DNA of 8,259 nucleotides from an uncultured Flammeovirgaceae bacterium (GCA_946480685.1 CAMLLI010000143.1:1-8259), one strand, 5' to 3'; positions 1 to 5,721 are shown, counted from the first letter of the stretch. Translations and numbers: made by a program. The notes: a model not told the origin generated them from the letters alone.

Positions 1-71
1 GCCCAATAGGTCTTGTCCCAATTTTTCTCCTGCGCATTCCGGAAGCAGTTTTCAATCGCACGGGTAATCAT
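1..71 (-). CDS. Start of an unidentified gene, last visible gene of the NAD salvage operon (3' end outside window)
   Basis: An ATG at 71-69 overlaps the prs stop codon in an ATGA arrangement, a classic sign of translational coupling. The frame stays open to the window edge and reads MITRAIENCFRNAQEKNWDK followed by TYWA (24 residues, the last codon missing its third base). The composition is that of a normal protein start: an amphipathic N-terminal helix, then a W-rich stretch. I do not recognise the family from so little sequence and assign no function. Its position implies cotranscription with prs and nadV and a possible link to NAD or phosphoribosyl metabolism. The reading frame is seen directly; coding status is inferred from the overlap and the protein-like composition. 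Confidence 0.7.
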   Translation of the reverse strand, partial: MITRAIENCFRNAQEKNWDKTYW

Positions 72-991
72 ATCTGGCTTAAACTTTTATTATTGATCAG
101 GTTCTCCATCGCCTTGGCAAGCAACTCGGCACAACTTACTATTTCGATTTTTGGATGATCGAGTTCCTCCACCACGGTATCAGATATATATAGTTTCTCA
201 ATTCTTGACTGTTCGAGATTCTTCAATGCCGATCCGCTTAATATACCGTGTGTGCAATACGCACAAACTGATTCGGCTCCGTGTTCCATCAAGAGATCGG
301 CAGCCTTGCAAAGTGTTCCGGCCGTATCCACAAGATCGTCAATGATGATGACGTTGCGTCCTTTTACATCACCGATGATTTCCATGTGTGCTACCTGGTT
401 TGCCTTGAGACGTTCCTTGTTGATAACAACCATCTCAGCGTCCAGATGTTTTTTATACTGCTTGATGCGTTTGATGCCACCGAAATCCGGACTGCACAGG
501 CAAAGATGTTCGCGCTTGCAATCGCGGATGTGATCTACAAACAACCGCAGGGACGACAACGGATCGAGCGGTACTTTGTAAAATCCTTCAATCGCGTTGG
601 TATGCAGGTCGAGTGTAATGATGCGGTCAGCACCCATCAACTGAATGATGTCTGCTACCATGCGCGAGGAGATGGAAGTACGCTGACCATCTCTCCGCTC
701 CTGCCGGCTGTGTGGCAGGTACGGTATCACCAGCACCACTTCACGTGCCGATGAACGTCTTGCTGCATCAACCGTCATCAGCATCTCAAAGAAATTTTCA
801 TAAGGCATATTTACCTTGCTGATGAGAAATACGGTTTGCCCGCGTACACTTTCATTGAACCTCACAAACAATTCACCATCTGAAAATTTTTCGGTGTGTA
901 CCTGGTGAAGCGGCAACTGTAACTGTGCGGCTATCTTTTTGCCAAGTGAGACAGCCGAGGGAGTAGCGTAGATTTTGATTGAGTTTTCCAT
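68..991 (-). CDS. prs: Ribose-phosphate pyrophosphokinase (PRPP synthetase), NAD-operon copy
   Basis: Catalyses ATP + ribose 5-phosphate to PRPP + AMP in the cytoplasm. The 307-residue product is of normal class I length and carries the expected landmarks: FSDGE (36-40), the ATP-binding segment RQERRD (96-101), the metal-binding DLH (128-130), SPDFGG (167-172), the flexible catalytic loop with K192 and R194, and the PRPP-binding loop DDLVDTAGT (218-226). I chose ATG at 991-989. A TTG nine bases upstream is in frame (adding three residues) but neither start has a clear ribosome site. It follows nadV after 15 bases and overlaps the next gene by ATGA, so it probably supplies PRPP to NadV. The loop RQERRDGQR departs from the RQDRKxRxR form of housekeeping enzymes, suggesting a specialised paralogue. 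Family assignment is firm; substrate is inferred. Confidence 0.95.
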   Translation of the reverse strand: MENSIKIYATPSAVSLGKKIAAQLQLPLHQVHTEKFSDGELFVRFNESVRGQTVFLISKVNMPYENFFEMLMTVDAARRSSAREVVLVIPYLPHSRQERRDGQRTSISSRMVADIIQLMGADRIITLDLHTNAIEGFYKVPLDPLSSLRLFVDHIRDCKREHLCLCSPDFGGIKRIKQYKKHLDAEMVVINKERLKANQVAHMEIIGDVKGRNVIIIDDLVDTAGTLCKAADLLMEHGAESVCAYCTHGILSGSALKNLEQSRIEKLYISDTVVEELDHPKIEIVSCAELLAKAMENLINNKSLSQI

Positions 992-1006
992 GGACAGCAA
1001 TGATAA

Positions 1007-2458
1007 TCAATTTATAGTCAAGGCGAGTTTCTTTTGTTCGCTTTCGAGTGATTGTTTTGCGCGTGCGCGGATGTCTTCGAAAGTATATTCCCGGGTTATC
1101 ACTCCGTTCTCAAACACCGTCTGCATTACATCTGTCTTGTCTGATTCGCTCTGCCGTACGGTTTTATACATACCATCTTCCTGCACGAGCTTCAGCTTAC
1201 CGGCTTTGGATGTTTTGAAAGACTTGATCATCTCGCCTGTCTCATTCATTTCTACGGGTGCTTTCTGTACATCTACCGCTTCTCCGTTTACTTCTGCGTA
1301 TGAACATTTCAGTGCAAACTTTTGGGTGTCACGGTTTACTTTCTGCAGCAACGCTCCGCCCATACCCAACACAAGGTTCTCGGCAGATATACCATTGCTC
1401 TTGAGACTTTCATATAACTGCGGTATAGATTCGTGGTTAATACCATCGCCTTGTATAACCCGTATCTGTGAAGGCAGTACCCGATATCCTTTGGAGTTTA
1501 CAGTGAAGCCGAATTTCTCAAAGAGTATATCGTATACCTTTAACAACGTTTTTTTGGGATCACCGGAGTCAGGTCTTATTACCAGCCGTCCGTTGCGTTG
1601 CAAAATCTCATCGCGGAATTTACCTCCCCACAGATCTCCCACGGCATTGAATATATTGTAGGAATCCGACACACAGGAAAGTATACCTTCGGGATATGCC
1701 TTGAGTACGTGGTCGAAAACTTTCGCTTCTCCGGCTTGTCCTAACAGCGTCATAATGGAGTGTTCGGTTGCAGGCACGGATAATCCGTATACCTGTTGTG
1801 CTGCGTAGTATCGTTTGGCAAAGCGTGAAGCTTCCACGGTATCACTTCCCATGAAACTCACCAGGTGCGCTGATCCGCCGAGGCCTGCACTTTCTACTGA
1901 ACTTACACCTCTGAAACCAAAGTCGTTTAGAACAAAGTCAATCGCAACAGCGGATGCATCGTCTGCAGTCTCGGCAAAATACCGTTCAACTATATTTCGA
2001 ATTGTTGCCGATATAGTGGCTACTGTACTTGGGTACCATACTTGCATCAACAGTGTCTCCAGAAAGTTCGTGAGCCAGAAACAGCGCGGGTCAGTATTCT
2101 CGATCGTCATCAATACATTGCTTACCGGTACGGTTGTGCCTTCAGGAACTGCCTTGATCTTTACGGGCAACTTTCCTCCGTATTGGTTCAATATATACTC
2201 AAAGTTGGCGCGGTTAAATACATCACTTCTTCCAAATACACCGTGCATCAGTTCTTCTGCTTCATCAAGATCAGCTTTGGTAAATGCCTGTCCCTGCAGA
2301 TATTCTTTGAGGTAGTACTGCAATCCATAGAACATGGTGTTATCAAACACCCCTCCGCGACTCTCCAGGTAAGAGTATATCTTGGTTGTTCCCGGATAGT
2401 ATAATTTATAGTGAGAATATTTATAAGCGTCTGCGAGTAAGAGAAGATTGGTTTTCAT
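1007..2458 (-). CDS. nadV: Nicotinamide phosphoribosyltransferase (NAMPT type)
   Basis: Joins nicotinamide and PRPP to give NMN and pyrophosphate, the first step of deamidation-independent NAD salvage. At 483 residues it matches the length of human NAMPT (491). The key residues line up: D10 and Y12 in DAYKYSHY, R183 in GFRGVSS, D206 in GSDTV, the catalytic histidine H233 in ATEHS, R295 and D297 in RPDSGDP, GDG at 337-339 and GMGG at 365-368. There is no truncation or missing catalytic residue. The gene starts at ATG 2458-2456, 86 bases after nadM, and ends 15 bases before prs. The spacer before it has no good promoter, so it is probably read from the operon promoter near 4116. NAMPT-family assignment is firm. 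A relative that transfers to ADP-ribose pyrophosphate instead of PRPP cannot be excluded from motifs alone. Confidence 0.97.
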   Translation of the reverse strand: MKTNLLLLADAYKYSHYKLYYPGTTKIYSYLESRGGVFDNTMFYGLQYYLKEYLQGQAFTKADLDEAEELMHGVFGRSDVFNRANFEYILNQYGGKLPVKIKAVPEGTTVPVSNVLMTIENTDPRCFWLTNFLETLLMQVWYPSTVATISATIRNIVERYFAETADDASAVAIDFVLNDFGFRGVSSVESAGLGGSAHLVSFMGSDTVEASRFAKRYYAAQQVYGLSVPATEHSIMTLLGQAGEAKVFDHVLKAYPEGILSCVSDSYNIFNAVGDLWGGKFRDEILQRNGRLVIRPDSGDPKKTLLKVYDILFEKFGFTVNSKGYRVLPSQIRVIQGDGINHESIPQLYESLKSNGISAENLVLGMGGALLQKVNRDTQKFALKCSYAEVNGEAVDVQKAPVEMNETGEMIKSFKTSKAGKLKLVQEDGMYKTVRQSESDKTDVMQTVFENGVITREYTFEDIRARAKQSLESEQKKLALTIN

Positions 2459-2502
2459 AGTGCTTCATTTAGATACTTGGAAATTTTTACGCTGATTGGA
2501 TA

Positions 2503-2532
2503 AGCTGCGAGCTTTGAGTTGTGAGCTGCGAG
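2503..2532. repeat. Short direct repeat AGCTGCGAG in the nadM-nadV spacer
   Basis: The nine-base unit AGCTGCGAG occurs at 2503-2511 and again at 2524-2532, a 21-base period, separated by CTTTGAGTTGTG. The tract lies wholly in the 86-base spacer between the nadM stop and the nadV start. It may be a remnant of a dispersed intergenic repeat rather than a regulatory site; a copy search of the genome would tell. No stable hairpin or promoter is visible in it. Confidence 0.5.
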
Positions 2533-2544
2533 TTTTATTGAGAA

Positions 2545-3444
2545 TCACTTCGTGATGTATTTCTTCAGGAGAACTTTCAGATGTTTGGTGTGTTCGGGGG
2601 CGGTTTGTTCGGCTTCGATCATTTTCTGAATCGTTTCGAGTGTGAACCAGCGCACTTCGGCTATATCATCGCTGCCCAGTGCTTCGCCTTCTATATAGTC
2701 GGTTGAGAAAAGTGTGGTGATGATCTTGTCCTGTTCACTTTTGTATCGCCAGTCGGCTACACGGAAGGAGCCCTCGTACTGCATGGGTGTTGTTACAATG
2801 TCTCCGCACTCTTCTCTGAGTTCACGTGCTGCGGCTTCTTCGTAACTGTCGTCTGTAGGATCAGAGAAACCTCCCAGCAGTCGCCACTTGTTATCGATGT
2901 CTTTTCTGCCGAGCAATAGTTCTGTGCGATCATTTCTGAATACTGCTATATCTACCGTAGGATATACTTTCAGGTATGTATTGGAGTATGCATAGATGAT
3001 ACCGGTTCTGAATTCTTCAGAGTCCATTACTTTATCGCTGATCTGTTCGCGTATCAATGTAGCGCTATAGTTTCCGGTCTCGGGTAATTCTATAGTCTCG
3101 TTGTTGCCGGAGTAATAGCTCTTGAAGCTGTCGCGACTTCCGTAGAGTATAAAGCTCGATCCGGGAAATGTGTTTGCCAGCAATGTATCCAGGTTCTGCG
3201 ACCATTTTGTATCCAGCGGGTGATCAGACAACGGTAACACGACTACATCGGGATATACTTTCTTGATCATTCGTTCGCGTGTCTGAAAATCCAGCGGGTT
3301 TCTTTTGCTTCCGCGCACGGGTGATACTCCCAATACGATCACTGTGGTGTTGTGCTTTACCTTTACTGATTCCACCAGGCTCTTGTGTCCTTCGTGCAGG
3401 TAAGGTGACTGAAAGCGCGCGATAATTACTCCGATTTTACTCAT
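2545..3444 (-). CDS. nadM: Bifunctional NMN adenylyltransferase / Nudix hydrolase (NadM-Nudix)
   Basis: The 299-residue protein has two domains. The N-terminal nucleotidyltransferase (about 1-150) has a GxIxARFQxPYLHEGH start with the HxGH motif at 17-20 and the second substrate motif SATLIR at 127-132; it converts NMN and ATP to NAD and pyrophosphate. The C-terminal Nudix domain (about 160-299) has the catalytic RELREE at 207-212 within a Nudix box around 191-216. Characterised homologues of this fusion (Synechocystis, Francisella) hydrolyse ADP-ribose to AMP and ribose 5-phosphate. Between GG (191-192) and R207 there is one residue more than in the textbook GX5EX7RE spacing, and D198 or D199 stands where the first glutamate would be. 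The start ATG lies nine bases after the DUF4291 stop, indicating tight operon packing. Domain calls are firm; the Nudix substrate is inferred from the family and context. Confidence 0.95.
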   Translation of the reverse strand: MSKIGVIIARFQSPYLHEGHKSLVESVKVKHNTTVIVLGVSPVRGSKRNPLDFQTRERMIKKVYPDVVVLPLSDHPLDTKWSQNLDTLLANTFPGSSFILYGSRDSFKSYYSGNNETIELPETGNYSATLIREQISDKVMDSEEFRTGIIYAYSNTYLKVYPTVDIAVFRNDRTELLLGRKDIDNKWRLLGGFSDPTDDSYEEAAARELREECGDIVTTPMQYEGSFRVADWRYKSEQDKIITTLFSTDYIEGEALGSDDIAEVRWFTLETIQKMIEAEQTAPEHTKHLKVLLKKYITK

Positions 3445-3453
3445 ATGATTTAA

Positions 3454-4086
3454 TTATAATGACAATCCAATTTTTAAAGCGAGGTCTTTTGATTGCGGAA
3501 CATATATACGTTCATAAGGAATCTGTAGCATATCGATTCTTTCACTTTTTAAATGTTCACGTTGCTCTTTTACAAACGGTGTTATATTCTCAATCTTAAG
3601 GATGAATTCATTGCCATACTTTTTTAGCGTGTGTTCTTTGAGACCAAGTTGTATAGCTCTTCGTTCGAGTTTGTTTCCCCAGGGATCATGGTCGGGATCC
3701 CACTGCAATCGAACATCGTTCTGCTCCAGATCATTTTTCCATGCTTCTTCTGTGCTGTAAAACTCTTTATTGAAAGATGATACTACAGCCTTATTTAAAA
3801 TTTCATCAAAGTGAAAAGTTGATATCGTGATGGCGAGTATATTTTCCTGCCCTTCTTTCTCAGCCCATCCACTTCTGTACATCATCCATAGAAAATTGGG
3901 TTTGATCCACGACATTCGGTTATAGCTGAATTCTCCACCAAAGCGCTGATGCTTTACAGCATAGTCAGCGATTGACTGGCGATAGGCTTGATATATTACA
4001 ATGGTGTTGTTGGAGAGAGCCCCCAGAATGTGTCTCCCCTCTTTTGGCAAACGGTTGATGCTTTCTTCATAACGTTCAAGTTTCAT
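3454..4086 (-). CDS. DUF4291 family protein, first gene of the NAD salvage operon
   Basis: A 210-residue soluble protein with no signal peptide or membrane segment. The hallmark block WIKPNFLWMMYRSGW (60-74), preceded by YQAYR (32-36) and F-S-Y-N-R-M (53-58), matches what I know of DUF4291 proteins. A second conserved-looking block has DPDHDPWGNK (130-139) followed by the basic ERRAIQLG (141-148). The biochemical function of the family is not known to me. It begins at ATG 4086-4084, just downstream of the predicted NrtR operator and promoter, and ends nine bases before nadM. Being first in an operon of NAD synthesis enzymes points to a role in NAD, ADP-ribose or nicotinamide metabolism, or in a reaction that consumes NAD. 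That role is inference from context only. The family call rests on recognition of the motif block without an alignment. Confidence 0.88.
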   Translation of the reverse strand: MKLERYEESINRLPKEGRHILGALSNNTIVIYQAYRQSIADYAVKHQRFGGEFSYNRMSWIKPNFLWMMYRSGWAEKEGQENILAITISTFHFDEILNKAVVSSFNKEFYSTEEAWKNDLEQNDVRLQWDPDHDPWGNKLERRAIQLGLKEHTLKKYGNEFILKIENITPFVKEQREHLKSERIDMLQIPYERIYVPQSKDLALKIGLSL

Positions 4087-4097
4087 AACATTTATCT

Positions 4098-4120
4098 ATT
4101 TGTGTATTATATACGCAAAT
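4098..4120. promoter_or_regulatory. Predicted NrtR operator 1, overlapping the NAD operon promoter
   Basis: An imperfect palindrome with arms ATTTGTGTAT and ATACGCAAAT around a three-base centre (TAT at 4108-4110); only one arm position mismatches (4103/4115). The core is GTA (4104-4106), five bases, TAC (4112-4114). It lies 12 bases upstream of the DUF4291 start codon and overlaps the TTTG of the likely -7 promoter element on the minus strand. It is adjacent to a gene for an NrtR-type regulator, whose family binds palindromes of about 21 bases near NAD genes. The palindrome is seen directly; the binding protein is inferred. Confidence 0.75.
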
Positions 4121-4123
4121 GTA
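4116..4123 (-). promoter_or_regulatory. Likely -7 promoter element (TACATTTG) of the NAD salvage operon
   Basis: Read on the minus strand, 4123-4116 is TACATTTG, an exact match to the Bacteroidota -7 consensus TAnnTTTG. It lies 29 bases upstream of the DUF4291 start, giving a leader of roughly 20-25 bases. A good -33 TTG at the usual spacing is absent (GTG at 4146-4144), so the promoter may be weak. Operator 1 overlaps the element and the predicted transcription start, which would suit repression by steric exclusion. Confidence 0.55.
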
Positions 4124-4152
4124 CTCATAAGGTTAACGCATCACACATTTAA

Positions 4153-4173
4153 TTTGCGTATTTTTTACATTAA
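4153..4173. promoter_or_regulatory. Predicted NrtR operator 2, weaker copy upstream of the NAD operon promoter
   Basis: The left half TTTGCGTA (4153-4160) is identical to the reverse complement of the right half of operator 1, and the GTA (4158-4160), N5, TAC (4166-4168) geometry is the same. The right half, TACATTAA, is degenerate. Its centre is 54 bases from that of operator 1, about five helical turns, which would allow cooperative or looped binding on one face. It also lies 20 bases beyond the nrtR stop codon. Confidence 0.5.
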
Positions 4174-4192
4174 CTATATAATCAACTGGTTA

Positions 4193-4876
4193 TCAGAAGA
4201 AAATATCAAAATTATAGCCCTTCTCTTTCAGCTCGAAATACTTCTTTTTATTGAACTGAAACAATCTGGCAGGTCGTCCGGATTTCTTCTGAACGATTTC
4301 ATCCAGTTCTTCCAGGAAGCCGTAGCTCATAATTTTCTTCTTGAAATTTCTGCGATCGAGCTCACGGTCGAGCAGAATCTGATAGAGTTTCTCCAGGTCG
4401 GAGAACGGGAATTTTTTATCGAGCAACTCAAAGCCAATCGGCTCGTAGGCAAGTTTGCCACGGAGTCGTTTGATGGCCATGTCCAATATAGTTTTGTGAT
4501 CGAATGCGAGTCGCGGCAGTTTCTTGATACTAAACCACGCTACATCTTCTGCATCCGTTTCGGCAGACAACTGGTAATCGGCAGGGCGCACAAGGCCGAA
4601 GTAGGCAACAGATACTACACGATTGCGCGGATCACGATCGGGTTTACCGAAAGAATATAATTGTTCAAGGTAATTTACATCTATACCGGCTTCTTCTTTG
4701 AGTTCGCGTCTTACGGCATCTTCAAGAGACTCTTCGTCTTTCACGAGGCCACCGGGAAGGGCCCAGAATTTCTGAAAGGGTTCGAACTTTCGTTTGATAA
4801 GAAGAATGGAAATATCCTGTTCCTGGTCGTATCCAAAAACAACGGCATCAACAGATACTTTGATGGATTGCTTCAT
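4193..4876 (-). CDS. nrtR: NrtR-type transcriptional regulator: Nudix sensor domain plus winged helix
   Basis: A 227-residue cytoplasmic protein. Residues 5-140 form a Nudix domain; residues 150-227 form the winged-helix DNA-binding part typical of NrtR, with FPFSDLEKLYQILLDRELDR (156-175), RRNFKKKI (175-182) and SGRPARLFQF (199-208). NrtR proteins repress NAD metabolism genes and are released by ADP-ribose or related nucleotides. The Nudix box fits the full GX5EX7REUXEEXGU pattern (G43, E49, R57, E58, E61, E62, G64), unlike the degenerate boxes reported for some repressors, so hydrolysis may be retained. Related Nudix-winged-helix regulators in Bacteroides control sugar use, but the flanking NAD operon argues for NrtR. 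It lies 62 bases after the DUF6958-like gene and 106 bases before the NAD operon, with no terminator visible between it and that operon. Confidence 0.92.
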   Translation of the reverse strand: MKQSIKVSVDAVVFGYDQEQDISILLIKRKFEPFQKFWALPGGLVKDEESLEDAVRRELKEEAGIDVNYLEQLYSFGKPDRDPRNRVVSVAYFGLVRPADYQLSAETDAEDVAWFSIKKLPRLAFDHKTILDMAIKRLRGKLAYEPIGFELLDKKFPFSDLEKLYQILLDRELDRRNFKKKIMSYGFLEELDEIVQKKSGRPARLFQFNKKKYFELKEKGYNFDIFF

Positions 4877-4910
4877 GCTGCATAAAGAGAAGCAATTTTA
4901 GGAAGGGAAA

Positions 4911-4918
4911 CAAATATA
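4911..4918 (-). promoter_or_regulatory. Possible -7 promoter element (TATATTTG) for nrtR
   Basis: On the minus strand 4918-4911 reads TATATTTG, matching TAnnTTTG, in the 62-base gap upstream of the nrtR start. No TTG lies at a suitable -33 distance, so this may be chance; nrtR could instead be read from the promoter of the gene before it. No GTA-N5-TAC palindrome overlaps it. Confidence 0.3.
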
Positions 4919-4938
4919 GCAGCTACAAGAACGATCGC

Positions 4939-5289
4939 TTATTCAGCCGACCAATCTGCCATGAGTTTCTGGCGCTGCAATTGTTTTTGTCCCTGGCGTG
5001 TTAACTTCAGCAGGAAGAGTCGCTTTTTATAGGCTGGTGTAATGGTCCGTATAAAGCCGCGTGCTTCGAGGTCGAGTTTTACCTGCAGTACATACCAGTT
5101 AATGTCGCTATCAATGGTCTCTGTAAAATCTTCCAGTACTTTCTCCAGCAAACGGTTTAGCGTAAAGGGCTCTTCGGTATCAAGGGCCGCTAATATATAG
5201 GACGACAACATCTTGTAGTGTGCCTCCGTCATTACCACGCCTTTCTTGCCATCCGGGCGCAACGTCTCAATCATCATCTCACTTCTCAT
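4939..5289 (-). CDS. Small DUF6958-like protein of unknown function upstream of nrtR
   Basis: A 116-residue soluble protein. The N-terminal segment IETLRPDGKKGVVMTEAHY (7-25), a helical middle (26-58), the block INWYVLQVKLDLEARGFI (63-80) and a basic C-terminal extension recall DUF6958 proteins; I hold this match tentatively. The arrangement of helices followed by a turn-rich basic stretch (TPAYKKRLFLLKLT, 84-97) would also suit a small winged-helix fold, but no specific DNA-binding motif is evident. I kept the first ATG (5289-5287). ATGs at residues 5 and 6 are alternatives, and GAAGTGAG just before them could serve as a ribosome site. It is followed by nrtR after 62 bases in the same orientation, so the two may be cotranscribed. 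Function is unknown. Confidence 0.8.
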   Translation of the reverse strand: MRSEMMIETLRPDGKKGVVMTEAHYKMLSSYILAALDTEEPFTLNRLLEKVLEDFTETIDSDINWYVLQVKLDLEARGFIRTITPAYKKRLFLLKLTRQGQKQLQRQKLMADWSAE

Positions 5290-5422
5290 ATCTGTTCGAC
5301 AGCAGTAAAGTTATTGTGTTACAACGTACGATACCCCACTTTCTACCCCCGCTCATCAAAAAAAACGATGCCGGTGACAATCTTTTCGACCAAAAAGGTT
5401 TAATAATCGATAAAACCGCCCA

Positions 5423-5441
5423 TTGTGTATCTCTTACACAA
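5423..5441. promoter_or_regulatory. Predicted NrtR operator 3 in the divergent intergenic region
   Basis: A 19-base palindrome with perfect seven-base arms: TTGTGTA (5423-5429), TCTCT, TACACAA (5435-5441). The left arm is identical to that of operator 1 and the right arm differs by one base; the GTA-N5-TAC geometry is the same. It lies between the divergent starts of the DUF6958-like gene (134 bases away) and the small plus-strand gene (45 bases away). Binding by NrtR could control either side, including the regulator's own transcript. The palindrome is seen; the protein is inferred. Confidence 0.7.
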
Positions 5442-5444
5442 CGC

Positions 5445-5476
5445 TTGTGATATACGCCTGAGGTTGATTACTATTG
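5445..5476 (+). promoter_or_regulatory. Possible promoter for the small plus-strand gene
   Basis: TTG at 5445-5447 and TACTATTG at 5469-5476 (one mismatch to TAnnTTTG) are separated by 21 bases, close to the Bacteroidota spacing. It begins just four bases after operator 3, so a bound repressor could interfere. If it is real, transcription would start near 5482, almost at ATG 5486, which would favour the later start codon at 5516. Confidence 0.35.
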
Positions 5477-5485
5477 CTGTATTAT

Positions 5486-5716
5486 ATGAACTATTACCAG
5501 TTGGAAAACAAAGCCATGGATGAGCAGTTTCTGAACAACCGCTCCGTGCGTTGCCGTGTTGCTATTGCAGTAAAAGATGTTCTTCAACCCGATCAGGAGT
5601 TGATCGTGATGCTATCGAATGGTGCGAAGTATAAAGGAAAAATTACCGAGGTGGATGTTGTGGCGATTGGCGATCGTGCTATCGGTGAAATTGAGATTGT
5701 GCGGTTAACGCGATGA
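5486..5716 (+). CDS. Small conserved-looking protein of unknown function, the only plus-strand gene
   Basis: Encodes 76 residues from ATG 5486. A second ATG at 5516 would give 66 residues beginning MDEQFLNNRS; it has GGAAAA at 5503-5508 at a plausible ribosome-site distance and is a real alternative. A TTG at 5474 extends the frame but is less likely. The protein is soluble, has no signal peptide, and alternates hydrophobic and polar residues in several likely beta strands (VRCRVAIAV, ELIVMLSNG, KYKGKITEVDVV, IGEIEIVRLT), suggesting a small beta-rich or barrel fold. I recognise no family. It stands divergent to the DUF6958-like/nrtR pair downstream of operator 3, so it may be in the NrtR regulon, and it ends five bases from the convergent gene at 5722-5928. 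Confidence 0.75.
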   Translation: MNYYQLENKAMDEQFLNNRSVRCRVAIAVKDVLQPDQELIVMLSNGAKYKGKITEVDVVAIGDRAIGEIEIVRLTR

Positions 5717-5721
5717 CAGAA

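Noticed and set aside
975..1661. A 228-residue open frame on the plus strand
   Set aside because: It lies wholly antisense to prs and nadV, whose motifs are unmistakable; its own protein is serine-rich with no recognisable domain.
2544..2556. Hairpin ATCAC-TTC-GTGAT at the end of nadM considered as a terminator
   Set aside because: The stem is only five bases, overlaps the last codons and lacks a T-tract on the minus strand; read-through to nadV is expected.
4100..4660. A 186-residue plus-strand frame
   Set aside because: It begins inside the operator region and runs antisense to nrtR, which has a complete Nudix box and winged helix.
5314..5324. TTGTGTTACAA, a short palindrome resembling the NrtR half-site
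   Set aside because: Its arms are only four bases and it lacks the GTA-N5-TAC spacing shared by the three proposed operators.
5445..5460. A second operator overlapping TTGTGATATACGCC after operator 3
   Set aside because: The half-sites are too close (no GTA-N5-TAC core) and the match is limited to TACGC.
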